Below are positions 15,842-23,727 of a DNA stretch of 64,000 bases, piece after piece. Position 1 is the first letter of the stretch. Every line of letters starts with the position of its first letter. Made by a program: the position numbers and the translations under genes. Source of the stretch: Streptomyces sp. NBC_01478 (GTDB lineage: Bacteria > Actinomycetota > Actinomycetes > Streptomycetales > Streptomycetaceae); contig NZ_CP109444.1 of assembly GCF_036227225.1 (NCBI RefSeq), forward strand, positions 5,499,501 to 5,563,500, written 5' to 3'. The notes beneath the pieces are model-generated. The model was given only the letters and a program-made list of their open reading frames with translations, was not told the DNA's origin and searched no databases.

Positions 15842-15945
15842 TACCGGGAGCAAACTGAGACGATCCCAGATCCGGACGTCTCAGAGTTCTCCGGGCACCC
15901 CAGGTCAGAGGGCCCCAGATGCCCGGACCTAGCTGAGACAGGACA
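15842..15945. repeat. Right transposon end with three TnsB-site-like repeats, one inverted
   Basis: Reading inward from 15945: terminal TGTCCTG, a first repeat at 15920-15939 (complement reads GTCTC...CCGGGCA), a second at 15878-15897 in the opposite orientation (GTCTCAGAGTTCTCCGGGCA on the plus strand), and a third at 15842-15861 in the first orientation with a CCGGTA end. Left and right ends are thus asymmetric, as in Tn7. The 150 bases between the phosphotransferase stop and this block hold no recognisable gene. Confidence 0.85.
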
Positions 15946-15950
15946 GCCGA
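15946..15950. repeat. Right copy of the 5-bp target-site duplication (GCCGA)
   Basis: GCCGA directly follows the right terminus at 15945 and equals 2505-2509. Confidence 0.95.
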
Positions 15951-16890
15951 GTTCGGCGCCGTCGAGCATTGCGAGGTTCGCGCCCACCCCCAGCGGGGGC
16001 ATCAGATGGGCGGCGTCGCCCAGCAGTGTCACCCCGGGGACGTGGGGCCAGGTGTGGGACACGGGGAGGACGTAGAAGGGGCGGTGGACGAAAGCGGTGC
16101 CGCGGCGGAGGAGGTCGAGGACGGGGGCGCACCAGCCGTCGAACAAGGCCAGCAGGCTCGATCGCACGGCCTCGGCGTCGGCCAGGTCCAGGTCCGTGTG
16201 CCAGTCCAGCGGGGCACGGAGTTTGCTGTACACCTTCACGTGGCCGCCGCTGTTGCGCTGGGCGACGAGGCTCCGGTTCGCGCCGTACACGGCCAGGGAA
16301 CCGTCGCCGATCAGGCGGGCGAGGTCGGGGTGGCGGGTGTCGACGTCGTCGAGGGAGGTCTCGAGCGAGGTGACGCCGGTGTAGTGGGGCGTCACCGGCG
16401 AGACCGCCGGGCGGACCCGGGACCAGGCGCCGTCCGCGCCGACCACGAGGTCGTACGTCTCCTCCCGCCCGTCGGCGAAATGGACGAGTACGCCGTCCCG
16501 GCCCCCCGGCACCACCTGGGTCACACCCCGCCCCCACCGGACGTCGAGCGGGCCGAGCAGCAGGTCACGGAGTTGGCCGCGGTCGATCTCGGGATGGGCC
16601 AGGTCGTCCGGGCGGGGCCGCCAGTCGCGGAGGACGGTCCCGTCCGTGTCCAGGATGCGCATGGCCTGTCCCTCGGGACGGGAGAGCGCCTGGAATTCCT
16701 CGAGTAACCCCGCTTTGTCCAGGGCGAGTTGGCCCAGCTTCTCGTGCAGGTCCAGGGTGCCGCCCGGGGGACGGGCGTCGGGGGCGGGATCGCGTTCGAG
16801 GACGGTGACGGGGTGGCCGTAGCGGTGCAGGACCCGGGCGAAGGTGAGGCCGGCGGGGCCGCCTCCGACTACGGCGATGCGATGTCTCAT
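15946..16890 (-). pseudogene. N-terminal fragment of a Tet(X)-like FAD-dependent monooxygenase
   Basis: 315 codons from ATG 16890 to the transposon junction. GGGPAGLTFARVL at the start binds FAD, PGGTLDLHEKLGQLAL and HPEIDRGQLRDLLL closely follow the Tet(X) pattern, GADGAWSRVRP is the DG motif, and GDAAHLMPPLGVGANLAMLDG is the GD motif that ends just before the break. Members hydroxylate aromatic or antibiotic substrates using NADPH and FAD. The missing last helices lie at 2328-2509. An artefactual frame runs 35 codons further into the transposon end and stops at 15841. It diverges from a TetR gene that probably controlled it. Confidence 0.93.
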
Positions 16891-16892
16891 GT

Positions 16893-16925
16893 CGATACAC
16901 TGTATTGATTCCGGGCGGCGTATCG
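16893..16925. promoter_or_regulatory. TetR operator candidates in the monooxygenase/TetR divergent promoter
   Basis: ATACA-C-TGTAT at 16895-16905 is a perfect odd-length palindrome, and CGATAC at 16893-16898 pairs with GTATCG at 16920-16925 around it. Both lie in the 53-bp gap between the divergent starts at 16890 and 16944, where a TetR dimer would repress both genes. Confidence 0.55.
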
Positions 16926-16943
16926 CAACAGTACGATGCATGC

Positions 16944-17636
16944 ATGACTGTGTGGGACCGTCCGGAACCGCCGACCCGGCCCGTGCCGCTCGACCGCGAG
17001 CGGATCGTCGCCGCGGCCGTCGCGCTGGCCGACGAGGGCGGGTTGGAGGCGGTGTCGTTGCGCAAGGTCGCCGCCCGGCTGAACGCCGGCCCGATGCGGC
17101 TGTACGGATACATCTCCACCAAGGAGGAGCTGTTCGACCTCATGGTGGACGAGGTCCAGGCCGAGATCCTCCCCGAGGAGCAGCCCGGTGACTGGCGGGA
17201 GGCGTTGCGCGTCCTCGCCCACCGCACCCGGCAGGCCGCTCTCCGCCATGAATGGCTGGCCGACCTGCTCGGCCGCCGCCCGGCCCTGGGCCCGAACGGC
17301 CTGGCCGTGGCCGAGGCCACGCTGGCCCCCCTCGACGGCCTCGCCGACATCGACACCGTCATGCGCGCGGTGGAGACGGTCAGCGCCTACTTCACCGGCG
17401 CGATCAGGCGCGAGATCACGAACCTGCGGGCCGAGCACGCCACGGGCCTGTCCAAGCTCGACTGGCAGCGCGCCTCCGGCCCGCATCTGACGAGAATGCT
17501 GGCCACCGGCCGCTTCCCGGCACTGGCCAAGGCCGTGTACGACGGCACGGACGTGGACGCCGAGACATCCTTCGCGACCGGCCTGGACTGGGTCCTCGAC
17601 GCCGTGGCCACCAAACTCGCCCCACCGCCGGCGTGA
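16944..17636 (+). CDS. TetR-family transcriptional regulator (TetR_C-type)
   Basis: A 230-residue TetR. The N-terminal HTH is at about residues 18-62 (RIVAAAVALADEGGLEAVSL, then KVAARLNAGPMRLYGYISTK), and the rest matches the tetracycline-repressor-type ligand domain (DWREALRVLAHRTRQAALRH ... YFTGAIRREITN). ATG 16944 is chosen by the HTH position. The gene diverges from the FAD monooxygenase with a palindrome between them, the usual arrangement of a drug-responsive repressor and its target. Its target gene is now disrupted, so this regulator may be an orphan. Confidence 0.88.
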   Translation: MTVWDRPEPPTRPVPLDRERIVAAAVALADEGGLEAVSLRKVAARLNAGPMRLYGYISTKEELFDLMVDEVQAEILPEEQPGDWREALRVLAHRTRQAALRHEWLADLLGRRPALGPNGLAVAEATLAPLDGLADIDTVMRAVETVSAYFTGAIRREITNLRAEHATGLSKLDWQRASGPHLTRMLATGRFPALAKAVYDGTDVDAETSFATGLDWVLDAVATKLAPPPA

Positions 17637-17714
17637 CACCGGAGGGGACGACCGGGGTGGGACGTCCGGCACTTCCCCCGAACCGAACTCGAACTCCCTC
17701 TACGCTCCCCGGTC

Positions 17715-18551
17715 ATGACCGATGACGCACTCGACTACGCCCGGCCCGGCCCCCTCACCCTCCTCGCCCCCGAGCAACTGTGGCTCGTCAAGGAGCTTCC
17801 GGACGACCCGGTCGGCGTCTGTGCCGCCGTGCGGGATCTGGTCATCCAGCCGGCCGATGCCACCGAACTCGGCCTTCCCGAGAGGCGGTTCGCGGAGAAG
17901 GACATCCGGCCGGTGCAGGAACTGGTCGCCACGCTGACCGCGTTGGACCCCAGCCCCCTGCGCTACGGCCGGCCGCCCGAGAGAAGGGTGGTGGGTACGT
18001 GCCGTCACTTCGCCACCATCGCCTGCGCGTTCCTGCGGGCGCGGGGCATCCCCTCCAGGGCCAGGTGCGGCTTCGGCACCTGCTTCCAGGCGGGACGCGG
18101 TCTCGACCACTGGATCACCGAGTACTGGAACGCCGACGAGCGGCGCTGGGTGCGCGTCGACACGGAACACCTCGGCCACGGCTACGTCGACCGCCCGGAC
18201 GACCTCGCACCGGGCGAGTTCCTGACCGGCGGCGAGGCGTGGATCCAGTACCGCGAGGGTCTGATCGACCCGCACCGGTTCGGGGTGGTCGGCACCGATC
18301 ACGCCTGGGGCCCCGCCGAGATCAGCGGCAACACCGTCCGCGACCTCGCCGCCCTCTGCAAACGGGAGATGCTGCCCTGGGACGAGTGGGGCCGGATGAC
18401 CGACGCCTACGAGAACAAGACCGGCCCCGACTACGACCGCCTCATCGACACCGTCGCCGAGACCTGCGCCGAAGACGACCCGACGGCTCTGGCCCGCCTG
18501 TTCACCAGGGAGGAGCTGCTGGTCCCACGGCACATGACCCAACCGAACTGA
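17715..18551 (+). CDS. Transglutaminase-like superfamily protein
   Basis: A 278-residue protein with a transglutaminase/papain-like core: VVGTCRHFATIACAFLRARG (residues 92-111) holds the nucleophile Cys, GLDHWITEYWN the His, and RWVRVDTEHLG the Asp, all in the order expected. Such proteins act as peptidases or amidases; the substrate is unknown. The first 80 residues and the last 90 are helical. The ATG at 17715 lies about 80 bases after the TetR stop on the same strand and may be cotranscribed. It converges on the sigma-factor operon. Confidence 0.82.
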   Translation: MTDDALDYARPGPLTLLAPEQLWLVKELPDDPVGVCAAVRDLVIQPADATELGLPERRFAEKDIRPVQELVATLTALDPSPLRYGRPPERRVVGTCRHFATIACAFLRARGIPSRARCGFGTCFQAGRGLDHWITEYWNADERRWVRVDTEHLGHGYVDRPDDLAPGEFLTGGEAWIQYREGLIDPHRFGVVGTDHAWGPAEISGNTVRDLAALCKREMLPWDEWGRMTDAYENKTGPDYDRLIDTVAETCAEDDPTALARLFTREELLVPRHMTQPN

Positions 18552-18584
18552 GCAATCGAACCAAGCAGCCGAACCGATCCCCAA

Positions 18585-19562
18585 CTACCCGTTCCACGCC
18601 CGCAGTTTGTCCGGATTGACCACCAGCCACAGGTCGGTGATCAGCCCTCCCCCCACCCCCACCGCGAGCACGGCGAACGTGGTCCCGCCGATCCGTACCG
18701 CCACCCCGGGCGTCCCGTTGACGTCGTCCTCGACGAGTTCCACCTCGGGTTCCCGTCGCATGAGGCCGAGGAAGAGGCGGGCCACCTTGTCGCGGCCGAC
18801 GACCGGACGCAGGGCCGCCCGTACCTTGCCGCCGCCGTCGCTGCGCGACTCGACCGCGGGGTCGAGAAGGGCGACCAACGCGTCGAGGTCACCGGTCTCG
18901 CAGGCCTCGCGGAACGCGGAGACGACGCGCCCGTGTTCCTCCGCCGTACCGCTGCCGGGCCGGTGCCGGGCCAGGCGCCGGCGTGCGGAGGAGGCGAGTT
19001 GGCGGCAGGCCGCGGGCGTACGGCCCACCGTCTCGGCGATCTCGGTGAACGGCATGCCGAAGACGTCGTGCAGGACGAAGGCGACCCGCTCGGCGGGAGT
19101 CATCGAGTCGAGCAGCACCAGCATCCCCATGCTGACCGACTCGTCGAGGGTGATCCGGTCGGCCGGATCGTCCGCACCCGCACCCCCCGTACTGGTCCAC
19201 CCGGCCCCGTGCCGCACCGGCTCCGGCAGCCACTCGCCGGTGTACCGCTCCCGCCGCGCCCGCGCCGAGCCCAACTGGTCGAGGCAGATCCGCGAGGCGA
19301 CCCGGGTCAGCCACGCCATCGGCGCGTCGATCGCCCGCTGCCCCTCCTCGGACAGGGCGTACCAACGGGCGTACGTCTCCTGTACGACGTCCTCGGCGTC
19401 CTGCACCGAACCGAGCATCCGGTAACCGAGGTTGAGCAGCCGCCGACGCTCGGCCATGAGCGACCCGAGGGTCGAACCGAGGGGCGAGCCGAGGGGCGAG
19501 CCGAGGGCGGGGTCCTGGCCCGGACCGGACGGTGGCGAGGGTGGCGGCAGCGCATCGGACAC
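18585..19562 (-). CDS. ECF41-type (SigJ-like) RNA polymerase sigma factor with SnoaL-like C-terminal domain
   Basis: Sigma region 2 (LLNLGYRMLGSVQDAEDVVQ ... WLTRVASRICLDQL) and region 4 (MTPAERVAFVLHDVFGMPFT, EIAETVGRTPAACRQLA) are followed by a SnoaL-like domain ending DLWLVVNPDKLRAW, the hallmark of the ECF41 group, whose C-terminal domain controls core binding in place of an anti-sigma factor. GTG 19562 is chosen for AGGGAGG upstream; the frame is open to 19607. A GSPL-repeat linker precedes region 2. It is the last gene of a membrane protein-reductase-sigma operon, which fits the known pairing of ECF41 factors with COE (carboxymuconolactone, oxidoreductase, epimerase) genes. Confidence 0.88.
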   Translation of the reverse strand: MSDALPPPSPPSGPGQDPALGSPLGSPLGSTLGSLMAERRRLLNLGYRMLGSVQDAEDVVQETYARWYALSEEGQRAIDAPMAWLTRVASRICLDQLGSARARRERYTGEWLPEPVRHGAGWTSTGGAGADDPADRITLDESVSMGMLVLLDSMTPAERVAFVLHDVFGMPFTEIAETVGRTPAACRQLASSARRRLARHRPGSGTAEEHGRVVSAFREACETGDLDALVALLDPAVESRSDGGGKVRAALRPVVGRDKVARLFLGLMRREPEVELVEDDVNGTPGVAVRIGGTTFAVLAVGVGGGLITDLWLVVNPDKLRAWNG

Positions 19563-19569
19563 GGCGTTG

Positions 19570-19671
19570 TCATCCTCCCTGGGCAAGGCGGCGCCCCCGC
19601 GCGACATGCTCCGCGAGCCACGCGTCGAAGGTCTGACCGCCCCGCACCCCGGGCGCGTCGGCGACCGGCAA
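19570..19671 (-). pseudogene. In-frame C-terminal tail of the reductase after a premature stop
   Basis: Immediately after the TAG at 19672-19674 the same frame stays open for 33 codons, encoding GGQTFDAWLAEHVARG before a TGA at 19570-19572. This looks like the normal end of NmrA-like reductases, which close with a TFDEWLA-type motif. The tail would end 8 bases before the sigma-factor GTG, as expected in an intact operon. Confidence 0.7.
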
Positions 19672-20349
19672 CTACCCGTCCCCCGTCATCGCCGCCCCCA
19701 CCGCACCCGGCATCCGCACCGGCAGCACCAGCCGCCGTTCGTGCCGGGCGCGCAGCAACCGGCGCACCATGTCGACGAGTTGCTCGACGCGCGGTCCGGC
19801 GAGATCCGGGGCCATGCCCTGGGCCGGGGCCAGCGCGAGCCGCACCAGGTGCCGGGCGACCTCACGTGCCGCGACCGGCTGGGTCCGCATCCGCGGCACC
19901 ACCGCGAGCGGCCCCGGCACCCGGTCGAGGGTCTGCCCCGCGAACTCGTGGAACTGAGTCGCGCGCAGCACCGTCCACGGCAGCGGGCCCTCCTTCACCA
20001 CGTCCTCCTGGCGGAGTTTGCCCTGGTAGTAGCCGAGGCCGACCCGGTCGATGCCGACGATCGACAGCACCACGTGATGCCGTACGCCGGCCCGCTCGCC
20101 CGCGTCCAGCAGATGGCGGCCGACGGTGTCGAAGAACGCGACCGCCTTCCGCGCGCTCGTGGTGGTCACGTTGCTCACGTCGACGACCGCGTCCACACCG
20201 TCGAGCGCGGCATCGAGCCCCGCCCCGCCGGTGAGGAGATCCACGCCCCGCGACCGGCTCAGCACCACCGCTTCCTGCCCGGCCGCGGCCAGCTCCTCGA
20301 CCACGTACCGCCCGACCACCCCGGTACCGCCCGCCACCGCCACCCGCAT
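19672..20349 (-). CDS. NAD(P)-binding SDR/NmrA-like reductase, shortened by an in-frame TAG
   Basis: A 225-residue product with the nucleotide-binding motif VAGGTGVVGRYVVEEL at residues 4-19, an active-site-like YYQGKLRQED and a substrate-loop LRATQFHEFA. Homologues I know are 250-290 residues long and end in a TFDEWLA motif; here a TAG interrupts the frame after MTGDG, and the missing tail is encoded right behind it. This may be a nonsense mutation, a sequencing error or a functional truncation; the Rossmann core is complete. ATG 20349 overlaps the region of the upstream membrane-protein stop, so translation is coupled. It belongs to the ECF41 operon. Confidence 0.78.
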   Translation of the reverse strand: MRVAVAGGTGVVGRYVVEELAAAGQEAVVLSRSRGVDLLTGGAGLDAALDGVDAVVDVSNVTTTSARKAVAFFDTVGRHLLDAGERAGVRHHVVLSIVGIDRVGLGYYQGKLRQEDVVKEGPLPWTVLRATQFHEFAGQTLDRVPGPLAVVPRMRTQPVAAREVARHLVRLALAPAQGMAPDLAGPRVEQLVDMVRRLLRARHERRLVLPVRMPGAVGAAMTGDG

Positions 20350-20363
20350 GCCGACCCTCTCCT

Positions 20364-20801
20364 TCACCGGGAGTCACCCCGCTCCGCGGAACGGACGGAC
20401 CCCGCCACCGGTACCAGCAGCACCGCCGCCAGCAGCACCAACGCGGCCAGGAACACCACGTTCAGCACCTGGTCCCGCGTCCCGTACATGTCGAGGTGCT
20501 GCACGTGATAGCTGAAGTGCAGCACGTTGAAGACCAGCCACACCGCGCCTGTCGTCTGGACCAGCCTGGTGTTCCGCACCTGACGCAGCGCGATCAGCGT
20601 CAGACAGGCCAGCGCGAGGAACATCGCCCCCGCGTCCTTGGCGAGATGCTCGTTGTAGGGACCGAGCCGGGGCAACCACGTCAGCCCGAGCCCGGGGAAG
20701 CTCGCGTACCACCCCGTCGGCGAGAAATAGGCCCACAGACCTGTGTACAGACTGACCACGGCCAGCAGGCCGAGGCTGAGGTACCGGATTCTTGTGTTCA
20801 T
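20364..20801 (-). CDS. Four-helix integral membrane protein (first gene of the ECF41 operon)
   Basis: A 145-residue membrane protein with hydrophobic segments at about 5-25, 57-74, 84-100 and 115-135, and a periplasmic WYASFPGLGLTWLPRLGPYNEHLAKD loop. It resembles small DUF4383/DoxX-like actinobacterial membrane proteins, without a firm family call. It starts the operon reductase-sigma factor, with its stop 14 bases before the reductase ATG. In ECF41 neighbourhoods, membrane proteins of the DoxX type are a known partner. Confidence 0.75.
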   Translation of the reverse strand: MNTRIRYLSLGLLAVVSLYTGLWAYFSPTGWYASFPGLGLTWLPRLGPYNEHLAKDAGAMFLALACLTLIALRQVRNTRLVQTTGAVWLVFNVLHFSYHVQHLDMYGTRDQVLNVVFLAALVLLAAVLLVPVAGSVRSAERGDSR

Positions 20802-20847
20802 ACCGGTACGACGACACAGCCCCCGCGAATGTCAGGCGGGTCAGATG

Positions 20848-21339
20848 TCAGGCCGGGCGTCGCACCGGCGATCCGGTTGCCTCACGCACCATGAACACAT
20901 CCACCGGATCCTCGGCCCCGCCGACCTCATCGCCCTCGACGACGAACCCGTACCGCTCGTACAACCGCCGGGCCGGAGACCCCCGCAGCACATTCAGCCG
21001 TACGACGGGAACGCCGTCCCGTTCGCACCGCTCCAGCAGCTCCCGCAGCACACCGGAACCGATCCCAGCGCCCTGCAGCCGCGCGTCGAGATAGAAGTGC
21101 TCCAGCCAGTGACACCCGGCATCCGCGTCCGGCCGTAGCGCCACGCACCCGGCGAACGCGCCGCCCACCTCGATCACCCAGGTGCACTCCGGCTCGAACC
21201 CGTCCCGCAGCCGCTGCCGCACGCGCCGGGCGTCGTAGCGGCCGAGCCGTTCCAGATCGGCGCGCAGCACCTCCGCGCGCAGCTCGGCCACCGCCTCGAC
21301 GTCGGCCGCCGACGCGGGCCGTATCTCCCAGTCCGCCAT
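20848..21339 (-). CDS. GNAT-family N-acetyltransferase
   Basis: A 163-residue GNAT. IRPASAADVEAVAELR opens the fold, LEHFYLDARLQGAGIGSGVL (residues 82-101) is the acetyl-CoA-binding Q/R-x-x-G-x-G/A region, and LNVLRGSPARRLYERYGFVV is the closing motif B. ATG 21339 is preferred over 21348 because the fold starts there. The acceptor is unknown. It is monocistronic on the minus strand, divergent from the kinase-like gene. Confidence 0.85.
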   Translation of the reverse strand: MADWEIRPASAADVEAVAELRAEVLRADLERLGRYDARRVRQRLRDGFEPECTWVIEVGGAFAGCVALRPDADAGCHWLEHFYLDARLQGAGIGSGVLRELLERCERDGVPVVRLNVLRGSPARRLYERYGFVVEGDEVGGAEDPVDVFMVREATGSPVRRPA

Positions 21340-21428
21340 GATCAGCACGCTACCGTGCGCTGCCGCGCGCCCTTCTCCCCCACGGAATTCGATGGCACCC
21401 CGCCGCCCGCCGCTGCTGAAATAACCCG

Positions 21429-22481
21429 ATGCACGACGACAACGACACGTCGGTGGTCATCGACCGCGGGCAGTACGAGAACTCCAAGACCCCCTGGGAT
21501 CAGGAGAGTTGGCGCGGCGCGCTGCTCAACTGGGCCGACCGCGAACTCGCCGCGCGGGGACTGCGCGCGACAGGCCGACGGGGTGTGCGACTGCGCCCCT
21601 GGTCCGTGCTGGTCCGCATCCCGGTCGAAGGCGCGGACGCGGCCGGCCGCCCGGCCGCCGTATGGCTGAAGGCGAGTCCCCCGGCCGGTGCCTTCGAGGC
21701 CCCGCTCGCCGCCGCGCTCGCCCGCTGGGTCCCGGAGTACGTCCTGGAGCCCCTCGCCGTCGACGCCGACCGCGGCTGGTTCCTGCTCCCCGACGGCGGC
21801 GAGCTCTTCCGGCAGATCCTCGACCGCGGCCCCGCCGACCCCCGCGCGTGGGAGGAACCCCTGCGCCAGTACGCGACGATGCAGCGCGCGCTCGTCCCGT
21901 ACGCCAAGGACCTGGAACAGCTCGGCGTCCCCAGCGCCCGGACGACGGCACTGCCCCAAGTCTTCGACCGGACAGTGGAGTTCATCGGTTCCGTACTTAA
22001 GGAAAACACGGCCGTCGATCCCGCAAGGCTGCAAGCCGTACGCCCCCGCCTGCTCAACTGGTCAGCGGAACTGGCCGACTTGGGGATCGAGGACTCCCTC
22101 GACCACTCCGACCTGCACGACGGCCAGTTGTTCAACCCGGAGCCCGGCCGCTTCACCTTCTTCGACTGGGGCGACGCCGCCGTCTCGCACCCGTTCTGCA
22201 GTTTCCTGGTCCCGGCCGGCGACATCGTGGAGCGCTACGGCCCCGAGTCGCTCCCCCGCCTGCGGGACGCCTACCTGGAACCCTGGACGGGAAACGGCCG
22301 TTCCACCAAGGAACTTCACCGCGCCCTGGCCCTGGCGGAACGGCTCGGTGCGATCAGCCGCGCGGTCTCCTGGGGCCGGCTCTTCCCGGGCGCGTCCGAC
22401 GAGACGCGCGCGGCGGGCGCGACGGCGAGCGCGAGGTGGCTGCTGAAACTGTCGTCGGAGGAACCCCTCCCTACCGGTTGA
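21429..22481 (+). CDS. Phosphotransferase-like (APH-fold) protein
   Basis: A 350-residue protein of the APH/protein-kinase-like fold. SVLVRIPVEG and VWLKASPP form the N-lobe with the Lys, SLDHSDLHDGQLF carries the catalytic Asp, and FTFFDWGDAAVSHPF the metal-binding Asp. The N-lobe is divergent, as in the many Streptomyces annotations called phosphotransferase or aminoglycoside phosphotransferase without known substrate. Its 3' end overlaps the convergent HAD-like gene by 11 bases. Confidence 0.78.
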   Translation: MHDDNDTSVVIDRGQYENSKTPWDQESWRGALLNWADRELAARGLRATGRRGVRLRPWSVLVRIPVEGADAAGRPAAVWLKASPPAGAFEAPLAAALARWVPEYVLEPLAVDADRGWFLLPDGGELFRQILDRGPADPRAWEEPLRQYATMQRALVPYAKDLEQLGVPSARTTALPQVFDRTVEFIGSVLKENTAVDPARLQAVRPRLLNWSAELADLGIEDSLDHSDLHDGQLFNPEPGRFTFFDWGDAAVSHPFCSFLVPAGDIVERYGPESLPRLRDAYLEPWTGNGRSTKELHRALALAERLGAISRAVSWGRLFPGASDETRAAGATASARWLLKLSSEEPLPTG

Positions 22482-22959
22482 CCGCCAACCACGCCTCCAT
22501 GGCGTCGAAATCCGCCCCGGTGATCCCGTACCGGTGGTCGACGCGCTGCAACAACGCCCGTTCGGGATGATGGGCGGTCACCCAGTCGCGGTCGGCGTCC
22601 CGGATCTCGTCGTCCACCCAGACGAAGGGCCGCCCGGCGGCCCAGGCGACGAGCGACCGGGTCTTCCAGTGCAGGCGGCCGGTCGCGGCTTCCTCTGCCG
22701 GGTCGGGCCAGTCCACCAAGGGGAGTTGGGGCAACCCGAGCCAGGGCGCGACGCACGCGTTCGCGTCGTCCATCCAGGTCGTCGCCCACACCAGTTCACA
22801 CCGCAGCGCGGCGAGCCGCGGCCCGAGCGAGGGATCGATCCGGGTCAGCAGGGGCGGGGCCGCGGCCATGGGCGGAGCGAAACCCGGCGCGTACACCGGG
22901 TAGGGCCGCGACGCACCGAACGGAAGCAGCGTCCCGTCGACATCGAGGAAGAGAAGCAT
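22471..22959 (-). CDS. HAD-like hydrolase
   Basis: A 162-residue HAD-like protein. MLLFLDVDGTLLPFG places the DxDGT motif at the very start, LVWATTWMDDAN is motif II (Thr), and FVWVDDEIRDADRDW motif IV (paired Asp). A Lys in the WKTRS stretch may be motif III. The short cap and length resemble actinobacterial small HAD phosphatases acting on unknown phosphometabolites. ATG 22959 is chosen because the catalytic motif lies at the N-terminus. Confidence 0.82.
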   Translation of the reverse strand: MLLFLDVDGTLLPFGASRPYPVYAPGFAPPMAAAPPLLTRIDPSLGPRLAALRCELVWATTWMDDANACVAPWLGLPQLPLVDWPDPAEEAATGRLHWKTRSLVAWAAGRPFVWVDDEIRDADRDWVTAHHPERALLQRVDHRYGITGADFDAMEAWLAVNR

Positions 22960-23059
22960 CGCGACCAGGATCGACCACATCCCGCGCCCCCGCCAGACAC
23001 GTCACGCCTCCCCCTCTTCTACCTTCTACGTCCCCTCTTCTACGCCCCGCAGGTCACCG

Positions 23060-23683
23060 TCACCCCTCGAACCCGCCCGCGCGCAGCAGCTCATCGACCC
23101 GGGCCCGATGCGCCGCCTCCCACTCGTCGAGGCTCTCGCGGGCCTCCTGGTCGAGCCGTGCCAACGCCCCCGCCAGCACCTCGGCCTGCCGCGCCCCCGG
23201 CACGACCACGACCCCGTCCTCATCGGCCACCACGACATCCCCGGCGTCGACGGCGACTCCCCCGCACCGCACCCGCTCGTTCAACGGCAGTACGGCCTTC
23301 TTGACCCCCGGAATCGGCACGGTCCCCCGCCCGAACACGGGGAACCCGTCCGCCCGTACCTCCCCCAGATCCCGGATCACCCCGTCCACGACGAACCCGG
23401 CGACACCGCGCCGCTGCGCGACGGCACATACGTTCCCGCCGGCCAGCGCGTACTCCACGTCCCCGGACTCCACGACGATCACCGCATCGGGCTCGGCACG
23501 GTAAATGGCCGCATGCAGCATGAGGTTGTCCCCCGGAGGACACCGCACGGTGAAGGCCGGCCCGACGAGCCGCGACATCGGACTCCACAGCGCGCGGATG
23601 CCGAGATCCATCACCTGCGCGTGGCCGAGCAGGTCGGCGAGGGTGGTTGTGGGGATGTCCTGGAAATCGGTGATGTCAGTCAT
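23060..23683 (-). CDS. RraA-family aldolase/regulator-like protein
   Basis: A 207-residue RraA-fold protein. FTVRCPPGDNLMLHAAIYRA and DAVIVVESGDVEYALAGGN lead into GVAGFVVDGVIRDLGEVRADGFPVF, where the GxxxDGxxRD motif of the 4-hydroxy-4-methyl-2-oxoglutarate aldolase/oxaloacetate decarboxylase branch is present (Arg-Asp for metal and substrate). The VAVDAGDVVVADEDGVVVVP strand pair is the typical C-terminal core. An enzymatic role is more likely than the RNase E inhibitor role of E. coli RraA. ATG 23683; 44 bases separate it from the next gene upstream on the same strand. Confidence 0.85.
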   Translation of the reverse strand: MTDITDFQDIPTTTLADLLGHAQVMDLGIRALWSPMSRLVGPAFTVRCPPGDNLMLHAAIYRAEPDAVIVVESGDVEYALAGGNVCAVAQRRGVAGFVVDGVIRDLGEVRADGFPVFGRGTVPIPGVKKAVLPLNERVRCGGVAVDAGDVVVADEDGVVVVPGARQAEVLAGALARLDQEARESLDEWEAAHRARVDELLRAGGFEG

Positions 23684-23727
23684 GGGACGGACGCTATCGC
23701 CACCCGCTTCATGACGAACCGACAGCC

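Larger units (their letters stand above)
2510..15945. mobile_element. Complete Tn7-like transposon (TnsA, TnsB, TnsC, TniQ) with 8-kb cargo
   Basis: A 13,436-bp element. Both termini begin TGTCCTGTCTC reading inward (2510-2520 and the complement of 15935-15945), both carry sub-terminal repeats of a GTCTC-N10-CCGGGCA type, and both abut GCCGA target duplications. The transposition genes lie at the left end in the Tn7 order A-B-C-Q with overlapping starts. Cargo from 7.8 to 15.7 kb includes DUF3800, a hydrolase-like protein, membrane proteins, a large P-loop ATPase and a phosphotransferase. The FAD monooxygenase it interrupts is in frame across the insertion, so the ends are exact. No TnsE, second TniQ/TnsD, CRISPR or cas gene is present. 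Intact ends and duplications suggest a recent insertion. Confidence 0.95.

Noticed and set aside
15841..15945. Extension of the monooxygenase frame by 35 codons
   Set aside because: The codons lie inside the transposon right end; the real gene continues at 2328-2509 on the other side of the element.
2510..15945. CRISPR-associated transposon
   Set aside because: The TniQ and gene order recall such elements, but no repeat-spacer array and no cas12k or Cascade gene is present between the ends.
2505..15950. Insertion at the classical Tn7 site downstream of glmS
   Set aside because: The flanks are the two halves of a FAD monooxygenase; no glmS is in the window.
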